Origin: Humisphaera borealis
GTDB lineage: Bacteria; Planctomycetota; Phycisphaerae; Tepidisphaerales; Tepidisphaeraceae
Assembly (NCBI RefSeq): GCF_015169395.1
Contig: NZ_CP063458.1
Span: 6,324,001-6,388,000 of the forward strand
Length of the DNA stretch: 64,000 nt
Direction of reading: 5' to 3'
The stretch's first letter is position 1; the number at the start of each line of letters is the position of its first letter. Position numbers and translations under genes: made by a program. This document shows, piece after piece, positions 28,712-37,684 of this stretch. Under the pieces are notes generated by a model. The model was not told the DNA's origin and did not search any database. It was given only the letters and a program-made list of their open reading frames with translations.

Positions 28712-28930
28712 ATGACGACGACTGCCAGCGGCCCTTATTTTGAGCACATCCTTTGGTTTTTCCTTCCTTGGGTGTGCCTCATAGGGGCCTTGGTAGTGGG
28801 CACGGTGATTGTCTCGGCAGCCGTCTCTAAACGTTCTCGTCGGAACAACGACATTCGCGGATTTGAAGTGAAACCAATCACGGACAAGCAAGTCCGTGCT
28901 GACACGAAAGAAGAAGACGATCATGGCTGA
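28712..28930 (+). CDS. Possible single-pass membrane microprotein between rpoB and rpoC
   Basis: A 72-aa open frame that fills the rpoB-rpoC spacer, starting 9 nt after the rpoB stop and overlapping the rpoC start by 8 nt. It has an unmistakable hydrophobic helix at about 12-38 ([20 protein letters not shown]), a basic stop-transfer cluster KRSRRNN and a charged acidic C-terminus (TKEEDDHG). Against it: no good Shine-Dalgarno, and third-codon GC is visibly lower than in rpoB/rpoC, so it could be chance. I do not recognise a family. If translated it would place a membrane protein inside the RNA polymerase operon. Confidence 0.45.
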   Translation: MTTTASGPYFEHILWFFLPWVCLIGALVVGTVIVSAAVSKRSRRNNDIRGFEVKPITDKQVRADTKEEDDHG

Positions 28931-31900
28931 AAGCGTCTACGATCGCATTAACGACTACGGCTCGGTCAAGATCCAGCTCGCCAGCCCGAACGACATCCGT
29001 TCGTGGTCCTTCGGCGAAGTGAAGAAGCCCGAGACCATCAACTACCGCACCTACCGCGCGGAAAAGGACGGCCTTTTCTGCGAGCGCATCTTCGGTCCCG
29101 AACGGGACTGGGAATGCTCCTGCGGCAAGTACAAGGGCACGAAGTACAAGGGCATCATCTGTGACCGCTGCGGCGTGAAGGTGACGCACTCGCGCGTCCG
29201 CCGTAAGCGCATGGGCCATATCAATCTGGCCGCCCCCATCGTGCACATCTGGTTCTTCAAAGCCCTCCCCAGCCGCCTGGGCGCGCTGCTGGACATGAAG
29301 ACCAGCGACCTCGAAAAGGTCATCTACTTCCAGGACTACGTCGTCACCGACCCCGGTGAATCGCCGTTGAAGAAGAAGCAGATCCTGACCGAAGACGAGT
29401 ACCGCGCCGCGTACGAGAAGTACCAGCACCGCTTCCAGGCCGAGATGGGCGCTGAAGCGGTCAAGAAGCTGCTCGGTATGCAGAACCTCGACGCCGAGCA
29501 GGCCAAGGTTCGCGCCGACATCGAAAAGACCAACAGCAAGCAGAAGATCAAGGACCTGACCAAGCGTCTCAAGATGATCGAAGCCATCCGTGGCTCCGAG
29601 AACAAGAGCGAGTGGATGGTCATGGACGTCATTCCGGTCATCCCGCCGGACCTGCGTCCGCTGGTTCTGCTCGAAAGCGGCAACTTCGCGACGAGCGATC
29701 TGAACGACCTGTACCGCCGCATCATCAACCGCAACAACCGGCTCAAGAAGCTGGTCGACCTTAACGCGCCTGAAGTCATCATTCGCAACGAAAAGCGCAT
29801 GCTGCAGCAGGCCGTCGATGCGCTGTTCGACAACGGCCGTTGCCGTCGTCCGGTGCTCGGCTCGTCCAACCGCCCGCTCAAGTCGCTGACCGACATGATC
29901 AAGGGCAAGCAGGGTCGCTTCCGCGAAAACCTGCTCGGCAAGCGCGTCGACTACTCGGCCCGTTCGGTCATCGTGGTCGGCCCGGAGCTGAAGCTCCACC
30001 AGTGCGGCCTTCCCAAGAAGATCGCGCTGGAGCTCTACCAGCCGTTCATCATCCGCAAGCTCAAGGAGCACGGACTTGCCGACACGATCAAGTCGGCCAA
30101 GAAGATGCTCGAGCGGCGTGACCCCGAAGTCTGGGACATCCTTGAAGAAGTGATTTACCAGCACCCGGTCATGCTGAACCGGGCACCCACGCTGCATCGT
30201 ATGGGCATCCAGGCGTTCGAGCCGGTGCTCGTCGAAGGCAACGCCATCAAGATCCACCCGCTGGTCTGCAAAGGCTTCAACGCCGACTTCGATGGCGACC
30301 AGATGGCCGTCCACCTGCCGCTGTCGATCGAAGCGCAGATCGAAACGCACGTGCTGATGCTGGCGCCGAACAACATCTTCTCGCCCGCCAACGGCAGCCC
30401 GATCATCTCGCCGTCGCAGGATATCGTGCTCGGTATCTACTACATCACGGCCGAGCGTGATTTCGACAAGGGCGAGTTCTCCCTTTTCAACAGCCCGCAG
30501 GAAGCGATGCTGGCCAAGGAACTGGGCAAGATCAACATGCATACGCGGATCTTCGTCCGCCTGAACAACCGCAAGTCGGTCGTAGCGTCGGAAAAGGCGT
30601 CGCCGGTGTCGATCATCGACGAAGCATGGAAGGCGCTGGAAGTCGAGCGCAAGCGTCGCGACGTGAACTACGTCGCCAAGCCCAAGCCCGCCCACTTCAA
30701 GAGCAACGTCATCCTGACGACGGTCGGCCGCTGCATCTTCAACGACGTGCTGCCGGCGGACATGCCGTTCTACAACGTCGCCCTGACCAGCGCCGGCCAG
30801 AGCCGCGTCATCGCCGACTGCTACGAGCGTCTCGGCCGTCCGGCGACCATTTCGCTGCTGGACAACATGAAGGCCCTGGGCTTCAAGCGCAGCACGCTCG
30901 CCGCGCTGTCGTTCGGCATCACCGACATCCGTACGCCAGACTCGAAGCAGACGATTCTGGACGAAGGCCAGAAGAAGGCCGACAAGATCGAAAAGAACTT
31001 CCGCATGGGCGCCATCACCGATCAGGAGCGGTACGCCCAGCTCATCGACCTGTGGGGCCACGCCCGCAAGCAGGTCACCGACGACCTCATGGATGCGCTC
31101 GCCAACGACTACCGCGATGACAGCGGCAAGCCGATGGGCAAGGAAGAGGCGATGAAGGCCCACCGGCCCAAGTACCTCAACCCCATCAACATGATGGCAA
31201 CGAGCAAGGCCCGAGGCTCGGTCGACCAGATGCGTCAGCTCGGCGGCATGCGCGGCCTGATGGCCAAGCCGTCCGGCGAAATCATCGAAACCCCGATCAA
31301 GTCTAACTTCCGCGAAGGCCTGTCGGTGCTCGAGTACTTCTCGTCCACCCACGGCGCGCGTAAGGGCCTGGCCGATACCGCACTCAAGACCGCCGACTCG
31401 GGTTACCTTACCCGTAAGCTCGCCGACGTCGGCCAGAACGTCATCATCAACCAGATCGATTGCGAAACGCTCAACGGCATCACCAAGACCACCATCTATA
31501 AGGGTGAAACGGTCGAAGTGGAGCTGAAGGAGCTGATCGTCGGCCGTACCGCCCGGGATACCATCCGCAACCCGATCACCGACGAGACGATCGTCTCGGA
31601 AAACCAGCTGATCACCGGCGAAATCGCCGACAAGATCAAGGACCTCAAGCTCGACAGCATCCGCGTCCGCTCGCCGCTGACCTGCGAAGCGACCCGCGGC
31701 GTCTGCGCCCGCTGCTACGGCGTGGACATGAGCACCAACCAGCTCGTCGAAGAAGGCCTGGCGGTCGGCATCATCGCCGCTCAGTCCATCGGCGAACCGG
31801 GCACTCAGCTCACCATGCGTACGTTCCACACCGGTGGTGCGGCCCAGTCGAGCTACATCGAGAACGACATCAAGACGACCAACGGCGGTATCGTCTCTCA

Positions 31901-33380
31901 CCGCGATATCGCGGCCGTCCCCGTGAAGGACGACGAAACCGGAGCCATCCGCAACGTCGCTCTGAAGCGTAACGGCGAAATCGTGGTGCTCGACGCCAAG
32001 GGCCGGGAACTCGAGAAGTTCAAGGTCCCCTACGGCGCAACTGTCATCGCCAAGGACGGCGAAAAGGTCAAAGCCCGCGACCAGCTCGTGGTGTGGGATC
32101 CGCACATCACGCCCATCCTGGCCGAGAAGGGCGGTATCGTCCGCTACGAAGACATCGAAGAAGGCGAAACCGCCCGGCTGGAAGAAGAGCGTAAGGGCTC
32201 GACCAGCACCGGTGCCGCCAAGCTCGTCGTCATCGAGCACAAGGGCGAACGCCACCCGCGTATCACCATCGAAGGCGCAGACGGCAAGATCCTCGACTTC
32301 CATTACCTGCCCGCAAAGGCGCGTATCGAAGTCACCAACGGCCAGAAGATCGAGGCCGGTCACCTCCTCGCCCGCCAGCCGAAGGAATCGGCCGGCACGA
32401 TGGACATCACCGGCGGTCTGCCGCGTGTCACGGAAATCTTCGAGGCTCGCAAGCCGAAGGACCCCGCCGTGCTCGCCGAGATCTCCGGCGTGGTCGAACT
32501 CCGCGACGACAAGCGCCGCGGCAAGGTCACCATCAACGTCAAGAACGAGTCCGGCATGGAAAAGGAGCACCACGTCCCCAAGGACAAGGAACTCCAGGTC
32601 CACGCCGGCGACTACGTCGAAGCCGGCGACCCGCTCATCCGCGGGCCGATCATTCCGCACGACATTCTTCGCATCAAGGGCGAAGAGTCGCTGCACGTCT
32701 ACCTGCTGACCGAAGTCCAGAACGTGTACCGTTCGCAGGGCGTGAAGATCAATGACAAGCACATTGAAATCACGCTCAACCAGATGCTCCGCAAGGTGAA
32801 GGTAGACGATCCGGGTGACACCAAGATGCTGCCCGGCGAAGTGGTCGACAAGTTCAAGTTCCGTCAGGCCAACGACATGGTCGCCCAGAGCGTCCGCGTC
32901 GTCGAACCCGGCGGCACCGACTTCAAGGAAGGCGACGTCGTCACCAAGGCCGAGTTCAAGGACGCCAACGAAGGCGCCGAAGCCAACGGCAAGGAACCGG
33001 CCAAGGCCAAGAAGCCCCGTCCGGCCCGCGGCAAGACACTCCTGCTGGGTATCACCAAGGCGTCGCTGCAGAGCGAGTCGTTCATCTCTGCCGCGTCGTT
33101 CCAGGAAACCACCAAGGTGCTCACCGAGGCGGCTCTCGCCGGCGCGGTGGACAGCCTGCTGGGCCTGAAGGAGAACGTCATTCTCGGCCACCTGATCCCG
33201 GCCGGTACGGCGTTCAACCCGCACCTGAACCTGAAGCTCATCCACCTGGCCGAGCCGCCGGAGATGCCCGAGCCCGAGCCCACCCCGACCGCGACCACAG
33301 GCAGCTTCAGCGCCGCCGGCCTGCCCCGCAGCCCGCGCGACATGATGATGTCCAACCCCGCGTTCAGGCCGCAAGGCTGA
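28923..33380 (+). CDS. rpoC: RNA polymerase beta' subunit
   Basis: RpoC, 1485 aa. Start at ATG 28923 ([20 protein letters not shown]); the frame nine codons longer has no support. First zinc site [20 protein letters not shown]; catalytic Asp triad in [16 protein letters not shown]; clamp and rudder region [20 protein letters not shown]; second zinc site [13 protein letters not shown]; bridge/trigger helices around [20 protein letters not shown]. Near the C-terminus an acidic/Lys-rich linker (about 1340-1375, [20 protein letters not shown]) precedes [20 protein letters not shown], and a tail ends in [12 protein letters not shown]. It forms the active centre with RpoB. A strong terminator follows. 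Confidence 0.98.
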   Translation: MAESVYDRINDYGSVKIQLASPNDIRSWSFGEVKKPETINYRTYRAEKDGLFCERIFGPERDWECSCGKYKGTKYKGIICDRCGVKVTHSRVRRKRMGHINLAAPIVHIWFFKALPSRLGALLDMKTSDLEKVIYFQDYVVTDPGESPLKKKQILTEDEYRAAYEKYQHRFQAEMGAEAVKKLLGMQNLDAEQAKVRADIEKTNSKQKIKDLTKRLKMIEAIRGSENKSEWMVMDVIPVIPPDLRPLVLLESGNFATSDLNDLYRRIINRNNRLKKLVDLNAPEVIIRNEKRMLQQAVDALFDNGRCRRPVLGSSNRPLKSLTDMIKGKQGRFRENLLGKRVDYSARSVIVVGPELKLHQCGLPKKIALELYQPFIIRKLKEHGLADTIKSAKKMLERRDPEVWDILEEVIYQHPVMLNRAPTLHRMGIQAFEPVLVEGNAIKIHPLVCKGFNADFDGDQMAVHLPLSIEAQIETHVLMLAPNNIFSPANGSPIISPSQDIVLGIYYITAERDFDKGEFSLFNSPQEAMLAKELGKINMHTRIFVRLNNRKSVVASEKASPVSIIDEAWKALEVERKRRDVNYVAKPKPAHFKSNVILTTVGRCIFNDVLPADMPFYNVALTSAGQSRVIADCYERLGRPATISLLDNMKALGFKRSTLAALSFGITDIRTPDSKQTILDEGQKKADKIEKNFRMGAITDQERYAQLIDLWGHARKQVTDDLMDALANDYRDDSGKPMGKEEAMKAHRPKYLNPINMMATSKARGSVDQMRQLGGMRGLMAKPSGEIIETPIKSNFREGLSVLEYFSSTHGARKGLADTALKTADSGYLTRKLADVGQNVIINQIDCETLNGITKTTIYKGETVEVELKELIVGRTARDTIRNPITDETIVSENQLITGEIADKIKDLKLDSIRVRSPLTCEATRGVCARCYGVDMSTNQLVEEGLAVGIIAAQSIGEPGTQLTMRTFHTGGAAQSSYIENDIKTTNGGIVSHRDIAAVPVKDDETGAIRNVALKRNGEIVVLDAKGRELEKFKVPYGATVIAKDGEKVKARDQLVVWDPHITPILAEKGGIVRYEDIEEGETARLEEERKGSTSTGAAKLVVIEHKGERHPRITIEGADGKILDFHYLPAKARIEVTNGQKIEAGHLLARQPKESAGTMDITGGLPRVTEIFEARKPKDPAVLAEISGVVELRDDKRRGKVTINVKNESGMEKEHHVPKDKELQVHAGDYVEAGDPLIRGPIIPHDILRIKGEESLHVYLLTEVQNVYRSQGVKINDKHIEITLNQMLRKVKVDDPGDTKMLPGEVVDKFKFRQANDMVAQSVRVVEPGGTDFKEGDVVTKAEFKDANEGAEANGKEPAKAKKPRPARGKTLLLGITKASLQSESFISAASFQETTKVLTEAALAGAVDSLLGLKENVILGHLIPAGTAFNPHLNLKLIHLAEPPEMPEPEPTPTATTGSFSAAGLPRSPRDMMMSNPAFRPQG

Positions 33381-33416
33381 TCGATCGCTCCGCGAACTGA
33401 CGCCTGACAACCCATC

Positions 33417-33449
33417 GCCCCGGAGTGCTGATCGCACTCCGGGGCTTTT
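33417..33449 (+). terminator. Rho-independent terminator after rpoC
   Basis: Perfect 11-bp stem GCCCCGGAGTG (33417-33427) / CACTCCGGGGC (33435-33445), 7-nt loop, then TTTT. It ends the rpoBC transcript 37 nt after the rpoC stop. Confidence 0.92.
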
Positions 33450-33506
33450 CGTTGCGCCGTTTCACACCCGCGCGAACGGCGGGGCCCCCGTAGGGGTACT
33501 GCAGGC

Positions 33507-34703
33507 ATGAACCAATGCGCCCGCCTGACCGTCGCGATCCTGTTCCTCTGCGCCGCGGTGCCCGCCACAATCGCCGCCGCACCCGACTGGAAGCAGCAGG
33601 CGACCGACGACGCCAGGAGCGACCGCACCTCCATCGCTTACGACGGCAAAACGCCCGACAAGCTCGTCTGCGACACCACGCTCCGGCAGTTGCCCGACGG
33701 CTCCTGGGCGCTGTTCATGCTGGCCGGCGACGACTTCGAACCCTCGCCGAAAAACTACATCGGCCTGACCCGCAGCACCGACGAAGGCAAAACCTGGTCG
33801 CCGCTCCAGCCGGTCGACATCGGCATGCCGCGCCAGGGCAGGACGGCGGGGCAGGGGCCCACCGAACTGCTCGTCCGTGGCAGCCGTGCCACCCTCTATT
33901 TCTCCACTCATTCCCAGACCTGGGGCCGCGACTGGCAAAGCTGGCTCATGCACTCCGACGACAACTGCAAGACCTGGGGCAGGCCCGAGCCCCTCCCCGG
34001 CCGGCTTGCCAACTTCACCTTCATCCGCAATCACATCACCACCCGCGACGGCCGAATCCTGCTTCCCTTCCAGCACTACCTCGGCCCCGGCCCCAACGTC
34101 CCGCCGCCGCCTGCCGAGGAGAAGCCCTGGCACCAGGCCCTCCGCCATTACGTCAGCAATCCCCGCAACGGCGTGCTGATGAGCAGCGACGGGGGCAAAA
34201 CCTGGACCGAGCACGGCGACATCCGCATCACCGACGACGACCGCTACCACGGATGGGCCGAAAACAACATCGTCGAACTCGCCGACAACCGCATCGCCAT
34301 GATCATTCGCGCCGACCGCCTCGGCGGCGTCCTCTACTATGCCGAGAGCAAAGACGGCGGCCGCACCTGGCCGGCCGCCGCGACGAAAACCGACATCCCC
34401 AACCCCGGCTCCAAGGCAACGCTCTACGGCCTGGGCGGCGACACCGTCGCGATCCTGCACAACCCTAACCCCAAGTTCCGCAGCCCCATGGCGCTATGGA
34501 TCAGCTTCGACGGCATGAAAACCTGGCCCTACCAGCGCGTACTGCAGGCCGAAAGCTGCGACGGCCCCAAGGGCCGCATGAACTACCCCGACGGCTTCGT
34601 AAGCAGCGACAAGCGCTGGCTGCACTTCGCGTTCGACGACAACCGCCACCGCGCGGTGCACTACAGCGCCAAGCTCCCGCCACCGACCAATGGCCGGGAG
34701 TGA
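33507..34703 (+). CDS. Secreted sialidase/BNR-like glycosidase
   Basis: A 398-aa exported protein: signal peptide [20 protein letters not shown] then TIAAAPDW. Five Asp boxes mark the propeller: [48 protein letters not shown] and [12 protein letters not shown]. Between them are typical elements: [40 protein letters not shown] (conserved E and R) and [20 protein letters not shown] with DDNRHR. Probably acts on acidic or sulfated glycans in the periplasm or outside. It is distantly related to the proteins encoded at 15595 and 49331. It starts about 60 nt after the rpoC terminator, so it has its own promoter. Confidence 0.87.
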   Translation: MNQCARLTVAILFLCAAVPATIAAAPDWKQQATDDARSDRTSIAYDGKTPDKLVCDTTLRQLPDGSWALFMLAGDDFEPSPKNYIGLTRSTDEGKTWSPLQPVDIGMPRQGRTAGQGPTELLVRGSRATLYFSTHSQTWGRDWQSWLMHSDDNCKTWGRPEPLPGRLANFTFIRNHITTRDGRILLPFQHYLGPGPNVPPPPAEEKPWHQALRHYVSNPRNGVLMSSDGGKTWTEHGDIRITDDDRYHGWAENNIVELADNRIAMIIRADRLGGVLYYAESKDGGRTWPAAATKTDIPNPGSKATLYGLGGDTVAILHNPNPKFRSPMALWISFDGMKTWPYQRVLQAESCDGPKGRMNYPDGFVSSDKRWLHFAFDDNRHRAVHYSAKLPPPTNGRE

Positions 34704-34806
34704 CGAGAGCGGCGCGGAGGGAAGACGGAAAGCGAATCAACGAGAGGTATGTCCCCCCTTTCTTCGCCAGAAGTGCGATGTCCGGCTCTGGTTGCTAACC
34801 AGTCGG

Positions 34807-37545
34807 TCAATCATCATTCATGATCGTCCCCACGCCTTGCCCGTCGTCGATGATCGCGCCGATCGGACTGGTAAGATTCACGAACACCGTCTCGTTCACG
34901 CCCTTGATCGTGTCGCCGTTGATCACCACCGAGATCGTCCTGCTCGTCTGTCCGGCGGCGAAGGTGATGGTCCCGCTCGTCGCCTGGTAGTCGTTGAGCG
35001 CGGTCGTGGCCGTCCCGTCGGCGGTCGCGAACTTCACGCTGACTGCCGTGTTGGAAGCGCGATCAAGCGTCACGGTGAAGTTCATCAGCCTTGTCCCGCT
35101 GTTGCCCTCGATCACGCTCGGGGCATTGCTGATGCGGATCGCCGGCGTGTCGTCGTTCACGATCGTGCCGACGCCGTTGCCGTCGCCGATGACCGCCACC
35201 GTCAACGCGCTGAGGTTTACAGAGAACGTCTCGCTCGGTTCGACGAGCAGGTCGCCGTTGACCGCGACGGTCACGATCACGGATTTCGCGAACGTGGGAA
35301 TGGTCACGGTCCCGGCCTTGGCGACGAAGTCAATTCCCGCGGCTGCGCTGCCGGGAGCCGTGGCGTACTTGAATGTCACCGGCTGATTGATCTTCCGGTC
35401 CAGCGAGATGGTGAACTGAACCGTCTTCGAACCGCTGTTTCCCTCGGTGACGCTCGCGTCGCTGATCGACAGTGTCGGCGGGGGGACGTCGTCGTTCAGA
35501 ATCGTGCCGGTGCCCCTGCCATCGTCGATGACCAAGTTTGTCGGGTTCGACAGGTTCACGACAAAGCGCTGATCGCTTTCAATATTCGTGTCGCCGATGA
35601 CCTTGACCGTCACCGTCCGCGTCAACTGCCCGGCGGCGAAGTGAACCGTGCCGCCGGCGGCCTGGTAATCGAAGCCGGCGTTGGCGATCGCTCCGGGCGT
35701 TGCGCCGTCGGCGGTCGCCCAGTTGACGGAGGCCGACCCGGTGCCGGACGAGCGGGTCAGCGTGAACGTGAACGACTTCAATCCCGCATTCCCCTCGGCC
35801 AGCGAAACGTCGGCAATCGAAACCTTCGGCGTGGAGGCCGCGGCCGCCTCGAACGCGCCGACATCGACCTGCGCTCCGACGATGCGCGGGAAGCCCGCGC
35901 CGCGCTGGTCGTTGGTCGTGCCGCCGGGGATCAGCGAATTGTTCCCGGCGTTCAGTGCCGGGCTCCCCGACAGCAGCGCCATCGTAGCGGTCGGGCCGCC
36001 CTGGATCAGAAGCGGACCGAGTTTCGGATCTCCGCTGCCCAGGACGCCGAGCCCGACGAGGTCGGTCCTGCGGATCAGGTTGTTGGCGCTGCCGGCGAAA
36101 GTGGGCACGTTGCCCTCGTTGTAGTCGAGCGCGTCGACGTCGGTGATGCTGTTGTCCTGCTGGCCGACGATCGAGTTGGTGAGCCTGGCCGAAGCCGTCT
36201 TGCCCGCGCCGTCGCTGAGGACGTAGAGGTTGCGGCCGCGATTCACCGAGACGGTATTGGCCGACAGCGTGCTGTTGGCAATGGTCAGGGACCCGTTGCG
36301 GCTGAAGATCGCGCCGCCGATCCCCGACCCCGGCGACGCCTTGTCCTGCTGGTCGTCGCCGTTGGCCGCGGTTCCACCGGCACCGCCTTGCGCGGCGTTT
36401 GCGGTGAAGGTGCTGTTGACGATGGTGACGGTGCCTTCGTTATTGAAGATCGCGCCGCCGAAGCCCGCGCCGCCGCCTCCTGCGCCGCCGCCGGGTCGAT
36501 CGATGTCTTCGATGAGGCCGTGGCTGCCAGCGCCGGCTTCGAAGCCACCGTCGGCACCGAGCGCGCCGTCGCCGCCACCACCACCGCCGCCGCCGAATCC
36601 TCCGATGCCGCCGGTGCCGAGTGTTCCGCCGGCGCCACCACCGCCGCCGAAGCCGCCGGCGCCGCCGTGGCCGTTGGCGCCACCGCCGCCGCCACCACCG
36701 CCGTGTCCACCCGCGCCGCCGGGCGCCGAGGCCGCGCCACCGCCGCCGCCCGCCCCGGGCGCAGCGCCGCCGAGGTCGGATGTAGAGGCGGCGTTGTCGC
36801 CGGGCTGGCCGCCGGAGCCTCCGGAGCCGCCGGGCGCGCCGTTGCCGTCGGTGGCGTTGCCGCCTGCGCCAATGCTGCCACCGCCGCCGCCGCCCAGCGC
36901 GCCCGCGCCGCCGTTACCGCCGATGCCGCCGCCCCCTCCGCCGCCCGATGGCGTCGGAGCGAGCTGGATGATGCCGCCGTCCCCGCCCTTGCCGCCGACC
37001 GCGGCGTTGGCGGTCAGCGTGCTGCCGACGATCTTCAGCGTCCCCTCATTGAAGAAGACGCCGCCCATGCCCGCGCCGCCGCCGCCTCCGGCTTCGCTGG
37101 CGGTCTCCTGGAAGGTTGCGCCGTCGCCGCCGACGATTCGAAAGTCCCGCAACGTGAGATTCGCCAGCGACAGGTCACCGCCGGCGACGATGCGAGCCAG
37201 GCGCAGGCTTGCGACGGTGGAGTCACGCTTCAGCGTAGCGCCGTTACCCTCGATTCGGATCTCGCTGCTGATCGCCGGCAGCGCCGAAGCCCCAAAGCTC
37301 GAATCGATCGCGGTCGCGAACGTGTAAGTCGAGCCCGCCGCCAGAGAGATCACATCGGCTTCGCCGTTGGCGTTTGCCACGCCTATCGCCGTCACCAGAC
37401 CGGCGACGTCGCCTGCGGCGATCGCGATGTCGGCGAAGAGACGGCGCGTTTCCAGTGGTTCGATCCGCGACCAGAACGCCCGCATGTAACCCGGCGAGAT
37501 CCCGGATGGCCGACGGCGACGTTTCCCGTTTTCTGCGAGACTCAT
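34807..37545 (-). CDS. Gly-rich exported protein with three Calx-beta domains
   Basis: About 912 aa from ATG 37545 (an ATG at 37554 is also possible). The N-terminus is basic (GKRRRRPSG) then RAFWSRIEPLETRRLFADIA, the planctomycete N-terminal export motif (E-x-LE-x-R-x-L). Next a parallel beta-helix-like region (VIVNSTFTANAA-type coils, 'STLTANAAVGGKGG'), interrupted by about 200 residues of almost pure Gly/Ala (GGGGGAGG-type, like PE_PGRS). The C-terminal third has three Calx-beta repeats, each opening with (S/P)xxEGNxG and closing with GTIxNDD (about 600-912). Likely a large cell-surface or secreted adhesin-like protein with calcium-binding modules. Confidence 0.85.
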   Translation of the reverse strand: MSLAENGKRRRRPSGISPGYMRAFWSRIEPLETRRLFADIAIAAGDVAGLVTAIGVANANGEADVISLAAGSTYTFATAIDSSFGASALPAISSEIRIEGNGATLKRDSTVASLRLARIVAGGDLSLANLTLRDFRIVGGDGATFQETASEAGGGGGAGMGGVFFNEGTLKIVGSTLTANAAVGGKGGDGGIIQLAPTPSGGGGGGGIGGNGGAGALGGGGGGSIGAGGNATDGNGAPGGSGGSGGQPGDNAASTSDLGGAAPGAGGGGGAASAPGGAGGHGGGGGGGGANGHGGAGGFGGGGGAGGTLGTGGIGGFGGGGGGGGDGALGADGGFEAGAGSHGLIEDIDRPGGGAGGGGAGFGGAIFNNEGTVTIVNSTFTANAAQGGAGGTAANGDDQQDKASPGSGIGGAIFSRNGSLTIANSTLSANTVSVNRGRNLYVLSDGAGKTASARLTNSIVGQQDNSITDVDALDYNEGNVPTFAGSANNLIRRTDLVGLGVLGSGDPKLGPLLIQGGPTATMALLSGSPALNAGNNSLIPGGTTNDQRGAGFPRIVGAQVDVGAFEAAAASTPKVSIADVSLAEGNAGLKSFTFTLTRSSGTGSASVNWATADGATPGAIANAGFDYQAAGGTVHFAAGQLTRTVTVKVIGDTNIESDQRFVVNLSNPTNLVIDDGRGTGTILNDDVPPPTLSISDASVTEGNSGSKTVQFTISLDRKINQPVTFKYATAPGSAAAGIDFVAKAGTVTIPTFAKSVIVTVAVNGDLLVEPSETFSVNLSALTVAVIGDGNGVGTIVNDDTPAIRISNAPSVIEGNSGTRLMNFTVTLDRASNTAVSVKFATADGTATTALNDYQATSGTITFAAGQTSRTISVVINGDTIKGVNETVFVNLTSPIGAIIDDGQGVGTIMNDD

Positions 37546-37684
37546 GGGGTGCATTCCTTGAGGGGAAGAAAAGGGGCGATAGATCCAGCCGACCACAGAG
37601 AACGCGGCAGTCGCGCTGATGGCGCCGAACGCGGCAAGGCGCGGGGTTGGACGTGCGACACGGGGAGGGCCGCAGACACTACCC

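Noticed and set aside
28878-33437. A 1519-aa open frame on the minus strand opposite rpoC
   Set aside because: Same cause as above; an antisense shadow of a highly biased, highly expressed gene.
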